Below, piece after piece: positions 12,201-23,604 of a stretch of 64,000 nucleotides of DNA. Position 1 is the first letter of the stretch. Each line of letters starts with the position of its first letter. Position numbers and translations under genes: made by a program. Source of the stretch: Cantharellus purpuraceus (Eukaryota > Basidiomycota > Agaricomycetes > Cantharellales > Hydnaceae); the NCBI GenBank assembly GCA_025174535.1, contig JALBUN010000004.1, positions 248,001 through 312,000 of the forward strand, read 5' to 3'. The notes under the pieces are model-generated. The model worked only from the letters and a program-made list of their open reading frames with translations, ran no database searches and was not told the DNA's origin.

Positions 12201-13569
12201 CTTCACAGCAGTGGTGAAAAAAATCTGCAAAAACTTGAGCATTGTCATTAGCAACCTTCATCGCCTACACCTCACGGTGTCAGAGATATATTTGTCCACA
12301 GCAAGACTTTCCCCAGTGATGGCACTCTGATCAACACTAAGGATCGAAGGGCCATTCCTGTCGTCATCGTCACCGTCCTCGTTCCCAGCCACTTCACCAT
12401 CCTTGAATTTTCCGCTCGCCTTTTTGGGTTCGGTAGTTTCGTCTTTCTGTCTGGACTGTTCAACCTTCTCCATGATAGCTATTGCCTGCCGGCCATCCTT
12501 GTCGTCGTATGAAGCTAGAATCTGTGGTGTTGCCACAAGGGTAGACTTACCAGAAGAGACAACAAGTCGACTAGCATACCTTTGCGTCGGCCGGAATTGT
12601 CTGCCCTTCTTCCACTGGGACCTATTCACTTTATCGAGACTGGGTCTATTGAGTCAAGAAAAAGACTTACAATATCACCAGGAACAAGGTTTCGCGCCTC
12701 TATTTCCTGTTCCTTGCCGTTCCGAATGACCTACGCGGGGCACTAGTGACGAAGGCCGAAGATGTAAATTATTGGAGCGCCATCTACTCACTGTAGCTTT
12801 CAAAGCGATCGAAGCCTTCAACTTGGCGACAATATCGCCCGCCTGTTTCTCCTGGTACCACCCCACAAAAGCATTCAACCCTAAGATGCCGATCTATCGA
12901 AGCAGCATTAGTATGCTTTCGTGAAGATAATGCCACTTACAATTACACCAAAATCAATCCAATCTCTTAGACCTGCGGCAAGTAGAACTGCAAGCTCCAT
13001 GACATATAAAATAGGTCCTTGAAAATAGGAAAGAAATTTAAGAAATGGATTATGATGAGAACTAAAGAGATTCAATAGCCATATTGTCACTCTTAGGTCA
13101 TTGTATATTTACCTTTCTAGCTCATTGAATCCAAATAGAGCCCTTCGTTTGACAACTTCCTTATCATCCAGCCCTCGATCCATTGGTGTTGTAAGCCCTT
13201 AGTGAGTACATTAAGCCGATGAAATCAAGTAGGATTCAGGGTTTACATGAGGCGGGAACCTGTTTATCTCCAGTCTTACGTTCTTTGAATTTCCAGGGCA
13301 TATACCTGATGGAATCGAGTCAGGCCAATCCCAATATAAAGCATCTTCAACATGGGAAGAACTCACCAGATCCGCTTTCTCATTATCGCCTCCTCCTGTG
13401 TCTCATCATGAACTTCTCCCACTTCCTCCTGCCGGTCAATGTATGACAATAGGGAAGAGTACTCCTCGTTGGCATCTCCGTATTTGGACACGTTCGAACT
13501 ATTGTTCCTGCTCTCTTCGACCTCAGGTGATCCCTTCTCGATATCGTGTGAGGTCCTCGTGTTGGACAT
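9210..13569 (-). CDS. PMA1: Plasma-membrane H+-ATPase (P3A-type P-ATPase), PMA1-like
   Basis: Electrogenic proton pump of the fungal plasma membrane. Translation across many short exons (about twenty introns) gives the full P3A order. An acidic N-terminus (13569-13366) is followed by DRGLDDKEV and the first helices ([20 protein letters not shown]). The actuator loop has SAITGES, helix 4 has [12 protein letters not shown], and the phosphorylation site is [11 protein letters not shown] (Asp acceptor, near 11640). KGAPNA, KMLTGDA and TGDGVNDAP follow, then the pump helices with [16 protein letters not shown], whose Asp corresponds to the proton-binding position in yeast Pma1. The tail after the last helix (from about 9395) contains [13 protein letters not shown], like the regulatory C-terminus, and runs on for about 45 further residues. 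A long acidic/Asp-rich insertion (about 12370-12480) precedes the TGES loop. All splice joins inspected keep frame and no stop was found. The individual exon list is not exhaustive. Confidence 0.92.
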
Positions 13570-13920
13570 CGCAGTGAGCTGGCGGTCTAACTAAGTCGGC
13601 AGTTCGAACAAAGCGTATGCTACTAGTGTCTACCATGACGCCCGATTTGTTTCACCGTGACTCGGATACTGGCATCTGCAGAATGGTTGTATAGGATTTT
13701 GCAGAGGCGTGATTTGCCAAAAATACTTGATGCTTCCCATAGCAGATTAAAAATAAACGACTATTTGTTGAATATGACGACGTAGGTCGTAGGTATCCTT
13801 TGGACGTGACGCTGATTGGACGTCATGTGAAACACCAGTGACGCAGTATATGACAGTTTATATGATCCATCACCTGCTCGCGGAGTTTGAAATACCTAGC
13901 GACTACCTTGCAAGGTTACT
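13570..13920. other. Upstream region of the proton-pump gene
   Basis: This stretch lies between the pump start codon and the MITE-like element. It probably holds the promoter and 5' leader of the pump gene. No individual control site could be assigned. Confidence 0.4.
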
Positions 13921-14415
13921 TACTAGAGAGTACTTGTTACCAATATTTATTAGGACGGCTAATAAATCTTTATAAACTAATAGTACAAGCGCCAAGGTCA
14001 CTAATAATTCACACAGGTGCTCTACACGTAAGACGAACGTGACATACTTAGACTTCAATTGGCACTGCGCTGAGCAGTTGATAACTCTTCACGTGGCTTG
14101 CGTAAATGTTTTTGAATGGAAGGGAGGCTGGTTGTGGTGAGAGGTGAGCTGGCTGGGGGAAGGTGTGCTGAGTTCATGGGGTCCAAATGAAATGTCGGGT
14201 CAGCTGGTGACAAATGGAGGGGGTGTGGTAGAAGGGGTAGAGGAGCTGTAGAACAGCTCAGGCAGGATGGCAGCCATGTGAGGTGAGACGCGGTATGTTG
14301 TGGGTAGGAGTGAACGCGTCCTTTCCTATTAACTTCCCACGGTCTACTAGTAACTATTATTCTGCCCAGCATACGCCGGAGCCAATAATTATTGGTAACA
14401 AATACTCTCTACTCC
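13921..14415. mobile_element. Candidate MITE with about 35-bp terminal inverted repeats
   Basis: The left end (13921-13955) and the reverse complement of the right end (14381-14415) share agagagtaYttgttaccaat followed by aWttattRg, i.e. around 30 matching positions. The roughly 495-bp unit has no transposase-like frame; the internal 105-codon minus-strand frame is low-complexity. Its size and terminal repeats fit a non-autonomous DNA transposon. The target-site duplication could not be settled. It sits about 350 bp upstream of the proton-pump start codon, so it could affect that promoter. Confidence 0.7.
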
Positions 14416-15840
14416 GGGGCCTGATTCCCAGTCAAAATTGACACGGTTGAGATCGGGTGCCGGTTGTATTTTCATGTAAAGCTTGGTTAAAATCGGTGTC
14501 TTTTGAATCGATCTGTAAATAAACATAATACACGTGTCCGTTTATGTATAATTCGGTGCCTTGTGCTCGATCGAGATCCGACGCATGGCCGCCCGCTCAC
14601 CTGCACCACATAGTGGTGCAACTGTGCAGCCTACTGTCACAAAAAAATCGGACATGGCACACGCACGTACGGTATCGCTCCAGCTTTGTCCCCCCCTTCT
14701 TGCCATGTACAAACTGTCGCAAACGAATTATCACCGCCAGGCCCATCGCCACCCGAGCATAGACCATATGTCGGTTCGGGAAATATTAGACGTTTTGGCT
14801 CCCTGGAGCCAGATGGTGGGGAGGGCGGAACCACGACATACTAGGAAGCGAAGCGGTCGGGCCGCGAGGTGAGGTCGACAGCAGAGATCTCCTAGTAGTG
14901 GACGATGTGGAACCCGTTTTTGATGAGCAACCTGACTAGCAGATGTACCCGACGCGATCTCTCGCTGTGACACACTCTGCATGGACTTTTTCAGCTTGAC
15001 ACACATGAAGGTGAGCAAATTTACAGTTCTTCAGGAGGAAAGGATTATAAAAAGGACTATCCAGCACCTTATGGAGATAGATAATTAGCTAGTGCGAAGC
15101 CATCTTCCGGAGTCAGAGCGACCTCTTGCATGGTCTGTTAAGTCGTGTTTCAAGCGGTCCTGGACGTCCCAATAATATAAATGTGCACTTGGCCAGTATT
15201 CGTAATGGAGAAAATCCCTTACAGGTGAATATGCCTTGTCTGTAAGGGGTATACATTAATGATATGCGGTCACGGATGGATGCCACAATCATTTTGCGAA
15301 ACTTGGTCAACCAAGGAAGTGCGTGGGATCTGAACAGGGATCCGAGCAGGAATGAACGAGACTGTAACATCAGTCCACACTAGAAGTGCAGTCTAAGGAA
15401 CATATTACATCGCTTACATACATGGAATTGACCTCCTGGGCCACATGCAGTCTAGTGCTAAAGGATGGTTTTGAAGCTCTACCTCAGTGTGAATATGTGC
15501 TTTTGGTGGCCATAATCCCTACAACGCATCAGTGTTCCTCAGGAACTGCTCACGGCTGGTTGGGAATGTTGAATCCGGGGAAAACGTGCACTGTTGCTCA
15601 GTGTCGTGGGGCTGAACATAAGTTTTCGGACTACCGTGTGTTCGAGTCACTGGCCCTGATCGAGATCGATGATGTATAAAAAACTCAGACAGTATGAGAT
15701 ATTACGACAGCCCCGGTGCTAGACTGCTCTAATGCCCCCCTCCCCTGAGCAACCAGTGAAACATTGGCTATAATTATAACTATAAGCATATACCGCGGGA
15801 GATTTGTTCGACTGGCAACCCACTGGAAAAGACTCCCATA
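14416..15840. other. Intergenic; no recognised gene
   Basis: Short frames on both strands (for example 15113-15370 on minus and 15386-15679 on plus) have no recognisable domain or splice structure. The last part must contain the promoter of the ABM-like gene starting at 15841. Confidence 0.4.
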
Positions 15841-16558
15841 ATGCCTATCGTATTCGTGAGACTCATAGTGAAGGATCACGTTACTACAGATATCGTCGAA
15901 AGATTGCTTGACCGCATGAGAAATCCTCCGGGTCTCCGATCATGCGGGTGGAGCCGCAACCTTGAAGATCACAACCTTATGGTTGGCATTTTCAGTGCGT
16001 TTTTGTTGAATGTGTGTCTCCAGAACTGATGCTGCTCCGGGTCGGCCACGCAGATTGGGAGTCTTTGAAGGATTACTACAATTACGTTAACTCGCCTATC
16101 TTCCCTCCGTATCTAACCAAAGTTAACTCATTTTGCACGGAGCCAGCCACCTTTTTCTATACAAAGCTTCAGCCGACCCCTCCTCCTTCTTTAGAGATCT
16201 ACCAAGCTGACGTCGTTGAAATCGCCGTTTTAACCAAAAATCCTGGTGTCGAACAAAATCAGTTGGCGCAAGTCAGCTGTGCATTCTTTGAGCGCGTAAA
16301 ACAGACACCAGGCTATCTGTTCCATTTCTGGGGCATCAAAGAAGAGGATCATAATGTTCGTATTAACTTGGTGGGATGGGAATCACAGGAGGTGAGCGAT
16401 ATAAGCATCCAATCAGAGTATATAAACCGATAAGAGTACCCTCCTAGTCCTATGAGGCCACCCGCTCAAATGAAGCATTGAATCAGCTACAAACTGCAGG
16501 TGGTCTTATTGACAAGGGTGGATCATATGTATATCACTTGAACTTCCGACTTAACTGA
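15841..16558 (+). CDS. Two-domain ABM-like (dimeric alpha-beta barrel) protein
   Basis: Three exons, 15841-15994, 16054-16391 and 16448-16558, total 603 nt and encode exactly 200 residues. Intron 1 (59 nt) has a GTGCGT donor and an AACTGATG branch-like site. Intron 2 (56 nt) has a GTGAGC donor and a CCTAG acceptor. The N-terminal half (IVERLLDRMRNPPGLRSCGWSRN...NLMVGIFNW) and the C-terminal half (QADVVEIAVL...TPGYLFHFWGIKEE...VRINLVGWESQESYEA) both look like antibiotic-biosynthesis-monooxygenase folds: strand, helix, GWS or WG turn, then W-(E/K)-S. The reaction is unknown; such fungal proteins are usually annotated only by fold. The gene stands alone between the pump region and the retrotransposon block. 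Confidence 0.7.
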
Positions 16559-17605
16559 ACTCTTACTCTGGTTTATTATTCACCTGGGCCTATTTTCACC
16601 CTCGGGTGAATGCATTATTCTTCGTTTGTGTCTTGTTTTATCTGAAATAGTCTGCAACGAACCTGGGGTGGGGTACTGACAGTCGCCGTGAGTGCTGCAC
16701 AGAAGGTGAGGGTCCGGGTAAAGAAATATATATCTTGAACGACATTGAACAACCGCTGCACCAATAAACAGCGGTACTGTGAAGGGAAAAATGGGTTAGC
16801 AGCGGGGCTCGCCGCAGCTCCCCCACCTGCAAGATTATGTTGCGGCACCTCGAATATGGCGAATGGAGACGTGCACATTCCTGGAGGTGCCAAATGTCCA
16901 GGTACCAGCGTGTGTCGTGTGCCCGAGATTGGAAGCAGGGTTGACGAGGATGAATTGTGGCTCAGGGAGCACTTGAGGATATCTGAGTCGCATTACTTGC
17001 GAAACAATTTGTGCGGCAAGAAGCGTGATGTTGAGTTCTCAACACGAATCAATTCATGATTAGAGATTAAACATTCTTGGGGTCAGTGTCCATGGCTGAC
17101 TTAAGGCTCGACTCGATGCTCCAATTGGCGCAGCTAGAGGAAGGGTCGGTGTCCCGGCAGATTGCTAGGCATTGGGTCAGCGAGTATCTCACATCAAGTC
17201 TAAGCAAAGGGTACAGTTGATGTTGCAAGCGGTAGAACGATTCACATTAGATTTCCAGTGTTCATACCCTTTGACGAGTAAGGGAAAACAAACTAAGGTG
17301 AAGATAAAATCTGCCGTTTGTTTATATTCCTCCGGCAGGCGAGAAGCACCGAGTGCACAGGCCTCTGCTTGAGTTTACACAACCATCCACAGCGCCAGGA
17401 GTGTTGAATGGTGACGTGATATGAGTCATCAGTTTGGTTTCATTTAGTCAGCGGAGTCTGAACGAAGAATGGGATTCGTGGGCTCGTTCTCACGAACTAT
17501 TGCCACGAATCCCAGATCCATACGGATCACATCTATTATCTTTCACTGCGTTTATTAGGTTATGGGCCCCGTGCATTAAACAGACCAAAGGAAATCATAC
17601 CTACA
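16559..17605. other. Intergenic, boundary with the mobile-element block
   Basis: About 1 kb with only short, unrecognised frames (for example 16745-17059 and 17172-17372 on plus). It ends where copia gag coding begins, so its distal part may be the 5' leader of that copia element. No copia LTR or primer-binding site was identified. Confidence 0.4.
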
Positions 17606-17691
17606 ATGTCAGGCTTTGAAGGCAAAAGCACTAAAACAATCCAACTCACCAGCTTGGATTATAACATCTGGTCAATTGCACTCCAGGGCAA

Positions 17692-19121
17692 TGTATGGGA
17701 ACTGGTTTTCCCTTAAAAAGATCTTGTTTAAAGTCCCGAAACTGTACAATTCCGCTTGATGGCCTTAAAATATCAGCATATATCTGCTGCTTTCTCTTGA
17801 TTCAGGGCCATTCAAATATTCTCTATTTTTTCATATTTTTTCAGGAATTTTCCATGCAGAAATGAGTCTACAAACTTATTGTTCTGCTGGGCGAAGTTTT
17901 GGGACCCACATGGACCCACAAACCTTCGCAGATGTCAGCAGCCTCAAAGTCAGCCGGAGTCACCCGGACAACTGACTCATTTTCGATCACATGACTCATT
18001 TCAATCTCCGACTCAATCTGGTCACCACTGCCAGTAAATCCTCAATATCTTCGCAACCACTGCACCTCCTGACTCCATTTTCAGTGGAGAGTTCAATAGA
18101 AGCCATGCCTACCCATAGCTGTGCTAATCAGCCTGGGAAACAAAGTATTGACCGAGTTATTTGAGTAATGGTGACTCATGCAATGACTCCTGCCATGACT
18201 CATGCTATGACTCCTTCCATGACTCATACTATGACTCCTGCTCTGAGTCACACTATGACTCCATCCATGACTCATGCCCTGAGTCAGAGCAAATCCAAGC
18301 AGCTCATTGGCTAGGAAACTTCCACCCCCTTCTCACATATTCCACTAGCTTCCAGTAGTTTCCATCTATTAATAGGTAGAAGTTTCCAGTAGTATTAGTC
18401 AGCTCCTGTAAATACAATATAAAAGGAGCCCATTCTGCCTCTGAAATAAATAACCATTTCTACCCCATCATTTGCACATCAGTGTGACTAGAGTGACATA
18501 CAGTGTCATCCTCTATATCTCAGTAACTGTTGATTGTCCAGTTCAAGGGTCGCTTACAGTTGTGTAACTGTATTCGATTGCACTCGAAGTAGTGATTGTC
18601 CTGCTTTGGGCGTGAGTGTAGTATCTACCTCGCGTGACTATGAATCTACAGGGTGAGATTGTCTGTCGATAGTCCTGCCATTAGTGCTCTTGTTTAAGTT
18701 ACTAGTGTGTACTGCCTTTGCAGAGCATTAGAATCTTGAACTTGTGTGAAGCAGTTGCTAGACTACTTCACACATCGCTGTTACCTGCTTCAGAGTGTCA
18801 CTGGTTGGACGGTCGGATTCATCCACCTACTTCCTCTAGCCTCTAAGTGCATTCCCCTCTTTTTGGAATATCTGGACCCCTAAGCGTCCGTGAACTCTAG
18901 ACTCTGGAAGTCTTATTCATTCCCTACTGCTAAGAAACGTATTACCTTCCTGCGTATCGTCTGCATTGACCATTACAACGGATTGTAACCAAAGTACAAA
19001 CGTTAAATCGTTTCTGGAGTTGTGCTGCAGTAGGATTTGATATTCTTCTCAGCTGTTCATTCACGGAATTGTGGTGATTTAGAGTTTGCCCTAACACCAT
19101 AATTTTGCGGGTTCCAAAACA
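17692..19121 (+). mobile_element. Solo LTR, form A (LTR-A1), gypsy family G3
   Basis: 1430-bp LTR with TG...CA ends, flanked on both sides by ggcaa (17687-17691 and 19122-19126), a 5-bp target duplication. No internal retrotransposon sequence lies next to it, so it is a solo LTR left by LTR-LTR recombination. U3 contains the TGASTCA array, a TATA box (TATAAAA at about 18418) and the U3/R region after it. A near-identical copy of the same length lies inverted at 34848-36277. The family is the one whose internal region is seen at 54563-63876. Confidence 0.92.
17973..18286 (+). promoter_or_regulatory. Array of TGASTCA (Gcn4/AP-1-type bZIP) sites in LTR-A U3
   Basis: Eight exact TGA(C/G)TCA sites start at 17973, 17992, 18172, 18196, 18220, 18244, 18268 and 18280. 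From 18172 to 18280 the core TGACTC/TGAGTC recurs every 12 bases, with weaker TGACTCC sites at 18184, 18208, 18232 and 18256. TGACTCA is the known site of Gcn4/CPC1-type bZIP regulators of amino-acid starvation. The array lies about 130-450 bases upstream of the TATA box and recurs in the other form A LTRs. Confidence 0.75.
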
Positions 19122-19469
19122 GGCAAGCTTATGACAGCAAACGCATGGTGAGTTGTGACAAGTGAGATAAAACGACCAGCAGCAGACAGTGCAGCACTGA
19201 ATGGATGGCTCCTCAAAAGAGAGTAGGCTGCAGGCATCATACTCAACTCACTAACACCCACACAATACATGCACATTGAAGGAATGATGGACGATCCAAT
19301 AAAAATGTGGGAAAAGCTACAAGAGGCAATTGTCACAATCAATCTTGCTCATCCGCCTCCAGTTCCGATTGATGCATCACATCACCATAGGAACCTGGAC
19401 ATCTGTCCCCATCAGACTTGGACATATTCATGTAAGGCCGTTGGCCTCGGAGACCCATCACCAGAGTAA

Positions 19470-20631
19470 TTATTATTAGATTTCAAATATGTATTTAAGT
19501 TGCCTGACTGGGGACTTCATTCCCCAGTTCGAATATCAAATCATGCCTAGCTCCCAAGTCTGATCCTAACTATCTAAGTCATACTCTGTCTCTGAAATCT
19601 CAGACACTGGTATTAGTGAGGGTGCAGCACATAAGCTGAAGCCAAGTCTGTTTCTGACCCCCACAATGCTCCCCAATCCCTGCTCCAACTCTGACCATTG
19701 ACTCTGACCCAATCTCCAACCCCCAATTGGACCTAGTGCATAACATATCAGACCTGCATGGACCTCTCCCAATCAGTACAACCATGGGGCATAAATACTG
19801 GGTAATGTTTACAGATGACTACACATGGTATAGGATGGTCCATCTGCTAAAAACAAAAGATGAAGCTTTTGGCCCATTCCTTACTTATAAAGTGCTAGCC
19901 AAAAACCAAACTGGTGAGAAGATCAAATGGTTCAGAGATGACAAAGGCGGTGAATACATTGGCCAAAAATGGGACAAATACTTCTTGGAGCACAGTATAA
20001 TCCATGAGCGCATGGCTAAAGGCATGCCCCAGCAAAACGGCATAGCTGAGCACACAAATCACATGCTTATGGAGGGAATAATAGCAATGCAACAACAAGC
20101 ACAGCTGCTATCGTCAACATGGGGGGATGCTCTAAGACTACTAACCCAAATCATTAATGTGACCCCCACATCGGCACTGCCTACCATGACTCCATACAAA
20201 GCTTGGCATGGCAATAAACCAGACATCAACATGTTATGTGTATTTGGCTGTTGTGCCTACATCCATGTGCAGAAAGACAACTGATCAGGACTTCAATCCC
20301 ACACACGCAAATGCATCTACCTGGGATTTGAAGATGGTTACAAGGGCTGGTGATGTTACAATCCTAACACAAGACAGACCATAATTTCATGTGATGTCAT
20401 TTTTGATGAAACTGAATTTCCAGGATTATACAGTTCACCAGAAAATAATCCACAACTACTACTCATTTCCACACCACAATCACCAAATATCCCAGATGAA
20501 CCTGAAAATAAGCCAAGTGACACCACCAACCCAGAGACAGATCCCCCTGAACCTCCACATGAGCAAACACCACTCCCTCCACCCAACCCTGACCCCCAAT
20601 TATGCTGATTGACCTGATCTACATGGACTGA
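19470..20631 (+). pseudogene. Ty1/copia integrase remnant
   Basis: From about 19709 the frame encodes a copia integrase core: DLHGPLPISTTMGHKYWVMF with TDDYTW, RDDKGGEY, and PQQNGIAEHTN containing the catalytic Glu, followed by TPYKAWHGNKPDI and YLGFEDGYKGW. Two TGA stops (20282 and 20351) fall where the family has Arg (DNRSGL, GWRCYNP). A Pro-rich linker follows, and the element is cut at about 20631 by the LTR of the next element, so reverse transcriptase is missing. The 240 bases before the core contain a short hairpin (ggggacttcattcccc) and no protease. Confidence 0.82.
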
Positions 20632-20899
20632 TGTTAATGTGTGTCATAGTTCACACTGTTGCACAGAACTCAACCAAGTGTATTGGTTGTGTGATATGTT
20701 GTACAGTGTGGTAATTAATAAGTTCTTTCTACTATAAGTGGACCCACATGTGTACTGGGTCCACTGGCTTACATAATAACTATACATATGCACCCATAGG
20801 GTGCATACATCTACCAAAAGGACAACATTCCTTAAGGGAATGCTGCATATATCAATTATACTTATATACTATAGTAAGTAAGTACCTTGGGTACTTACA
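20632..20899 (-). mobile_element. Candidate 3' LTR of the hairpin-rich gypsy element
   Basis: 268 bp from tgttaatgtg to gggtacttaca, i.e. TG...CA. On the minus strand it is directly preceded by a polypurine tract (plus strand ccctccccttttt, 20900-20912), as expected for a 3' LTR in minus orientation. It is rich in hairpins: 20737-20765 has 10-bp arms, 20787-20807 has 9-bp arms, and aagtaccttgggtactt lies near its end. No second copy was found, because the 5' end of the element is lost at 36484. Confidence 0.6.
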
Positions 20900-21732
20900 C
20901 CCTCCCCTTTTTGAATGAGGCACAATCTCATTCAGTACCTTTTAATCAACCCACTCCTTATGAAGCTGTTCCAATGAGTCGGTGTCCATATGATTGTCTT
21001 GTTCATATGGTTCCAGAGGAGGATGGCTCTCAGTTGTCCCCAAAGTGGTTGCTGTATCCTCATCCACTTGAATGGATGAGGAGGATGCAATTGCTACTGC
21101 AGCATCCCTATCGAGTTCACAATTAAGTTGATCATTGTTGAGAGATAAATTTGTGACAGTGCCTTGCTGGGGGTGTTCCATGTGAAGTAGAATTTGAATA
21201 GGGAATGGAGAAGTGATGTGGACTGGGTGTATGCACAGTTGAATGAAAGATATACTTGAGTCATATCTTCCTACAAAGTTTGAAATGATTCGGTGTGGTC
21301 CTCATCTAGATATTGACAATTAAAGTATGCAGCAGGGACTGATGCTTCAAAATTGAGTAAATGCTTAATAGAAAATCGACCAGTGGAGCTTAGGCTTTGC
21401 AAACTGGGATTCAAATAGATGATGATTGTAGAAAGACGCATCCGTTCTGGAGTTATTCCAGATACAAATAGTTCAGATACAGTCAACAAAGAAATAGTGA
21501 GAGTTAATTCTCTAGTCCATTGCATATCTAGCTAGGCATGTTTTATACAAGATATGCATGCTAATGACTCATGATAAAAGTTCTGTGTCATGTGAATAAA
21601 GGGAAAGTGATTTATGATAAAAATGAAATGGGGGTGATGTCAAATAGGAAAAAATGACAAAATAAATCAAAAGAAAATTAGGGTGATTGTTCAGGTGATT
21701 GTGGAGCTTACAGGGGCTCCTCCTTTCCCCTC

Positions 21733-23604
21733 TCAGTTGTTTCCCTTCATCTCCTTATCCCCTCCTGAGCTCCTGAGCCTCCTATGTGCTCCTATCCCTC
21801 CTATCCCCTCTGTTCCCCCCTCTCCTCCTTTCTCCCCAGAAGTCCAGTTTTCCAAATAACAATTGTGACCTAAATGCTCAGCAAGAGAGTGTTTAGCAGC
21901 TTTATGAGCTGCTTGGGAGACTCCCTGAGTCTCCTGCTTTTGCTTACCAACCCTAGTGGGCTGGTTAAAAGCTGCTCCAGAGGTGATGTGTTTAGCAAAC
22001 TCCTCTAATATAGCAGCACAATCAGGGGTGATGCCTCCTGATTGCCCAAACCAGAGCGCAAGCTCTAATTCAGTATGTTCTTTGGGAGAGCAATTCCCCC
22101 AATCATATGCTCCAGTGACTGAAGTGTTAAAGATGTCACCAAGAGTTGGTGAGAACTTTTGACCACTGGTCAATAATTCCCAGTGGCCAGGATTCTGGAA
22201 CATAGTCCAGAGGTTCTTCTTGAATGCAGAAGAACCCTTCTTGGGAGTGGCGTTTTGCAGCCACATCCAGATGTCCACATCAGACAAGTTCATCATACCA
22301 TCCAACTCCTGTCGGATGGCTGGGGGTCCCCCATTAGGGTTTACTTGCCACCCCTGTATGAGGGCAAATGTGTCTACCGGTGTGGTTGGTAGAGTGATGA
22401 TAAGACTCACGTTATTAGCGTGAGCCAGCAGAGTCATTCTCTTGATGACTCTGCGCATCAGTACAGTCCGTTCTGCAAATGGTGTGGCCAATGCCTTTTT
22501 ATGGAGCGATATGAACTCCAGAGTGTCTGTATCACAGATGAACCAGTCTGCCCTGATAGGGGCACACTTTCCCAGAGGTCATGGCAGGTGGCCAGTGACT
22601 GCTCTGGGAGGGTCAGCTGCAGTCATGAACCATGGTGCCCATTTGGGGAATGATTTCCCCACATCGGCATGCCCAAAATCATCCCAGCATTTGTGATAAT
22701 TTGTACACTGGGCTTCTTCCAACATCTTCAACACTGGGTCTTTTAAGGTATGGCTGGCATCACCAGCCATATATTCCTTTCAAAGCTGATCAATCTCAGC
22801 TTTGATTTCTGATAGGGAAAACTGTTTGAGTTTGCCTGGTTGCTTAGCACCCTTGGGAATGCTAGCCAGGAGGAGACCATGGTCATATCCCTCCCAGATT
22901 GGGTTGGTGTCATCCCAATCTTGACCCTTGAACCCTTGAGGGTCAACCTGAGGCAATTTGCTTGGGAGATTGTCCTCTTTGGTGAGATCAATCATTTCCT
23001 GTGATGATTGAAGCCATGGGTTGTGATGGCATAATGGCAGGCAATGATTTGCCTGTGGTAGCACATGATAGCAATGCTACTGGGGCCAAGCACACCATCG
23101 TGAGCATGGTTTTGAATGTAGGAGTGCTCTATTAGCAGCCTCCTTCAGTGTTTTTAGCTTGTCTCTGAGACAAGTTACTTTGGACTTCTCATTGTCAAGA
23201 AGTCCTTTGAGTTCTTGGACCTGTGCAAACAGGTCCAAGTTATCCTTGTACATCTTATTGTAGTCTTCATGATAAGGTGTCGTGACATCATCTTCAATGT
23301 CACATATAAGTCATGGCCATGCGACTCTTAATGCTCTTTCCACCAAAGCGGTGAGAAGATATAGTTGGCCTCCATTTTGGGCCTTGATTAAGTGTGACAC
23401 ATATGCATCACACTTGTTGCACCTGTGAGGGTGATGGATGGCAGTGCCACCATGCCATCTGCTGATTTTCCAGGTCATCTCATCTTGATGACCCCTGATC
23501 ATATCTGCAGCACTCGTTGCCAGTGCTGCTGCTGTGGAAGTTTGTTCAACTTCCATTGGATGCTCATCCTGAGCATCCATCATCTCCCTTCTGAGAGATG
23601 ACAT
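21733..23604 (-). pseudogene. Extra ORF between pol and 3' LTR of the hairpin-rich element
   Basis: A coding-like stretch on the same strand as pol. It is seen as frames 23604-23311 (starting MSSLRREMMDAQDEHPMEVE and containing HPHRCNKCDAY), 23064-22780, 22770-22579 and 22491-21733. The last ends in a Gly/Glu-rich, then basic, tail. Stops and frame changes between the blocks indicate decay. I recognise no domain. The protein looks soluble (no long hydrophobic helix), so it is not a typical envelope. Hairpins run through it, for example 22212-22236 with 9-bp arms. Confidence 0.6.

Larger units (their letters stand above)
17606..19468 (+). pseudogene. Ty1/copia gag remnant, split by a solo LTR
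   Basis: The frame from ATG 17606 (MSGFEGKSTKTIQLTSLDYN, then IWSIALQG) is broken at 17691 by the solo LTR and resumes at 19122 with KLMTANAWRVVTSEIKRPA, continuing with one in-frame TAG to 19468. The NIWSIALQG...LMTANAW pattern is typical of copia capsid (UBN2-type) sequences. Removing the LTR and one copy of its ggcaa duplication restores a continuous gag frame up to that stop. Nucleocapsid and protease are absent downstream, so the element was already truncated or has decayed. Confidence 0.8.

Noticed and set aside
14055..14372. 105-codon minus-strand frame inside the MITE as a gene
   Set aside because: Low-complexity Pro/Ser/Leu composition, no domain, and located wholly within the inverted-repeat element.
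15995..16023. A 29-nt intron 1 in the ABM-like gene using the first CAG acceptor
   Set aside because: It is too short for a fungal intron. The next CAG (16053) gives 59 nt with an AACTGATG branch-like site and keeps the frame and total length exact.
18172..18290. Regularly spaced repeats in the LTR as a CRISPR-like array
   Set aside because: The repeat unit is 12 bases with no spacers of typical size, lies in a eukaryotic LTR U3 and is conserved among LTR copies. It is a minisatellite of bZIP-type sites.
18093..18358. Opposing Ser/His/Asp-rich frames in LTR-A (also at 35611-35876) as small proteins
   Set aside because: They are translations of the TGACTC minisatellite on both strands, not coding sequence.
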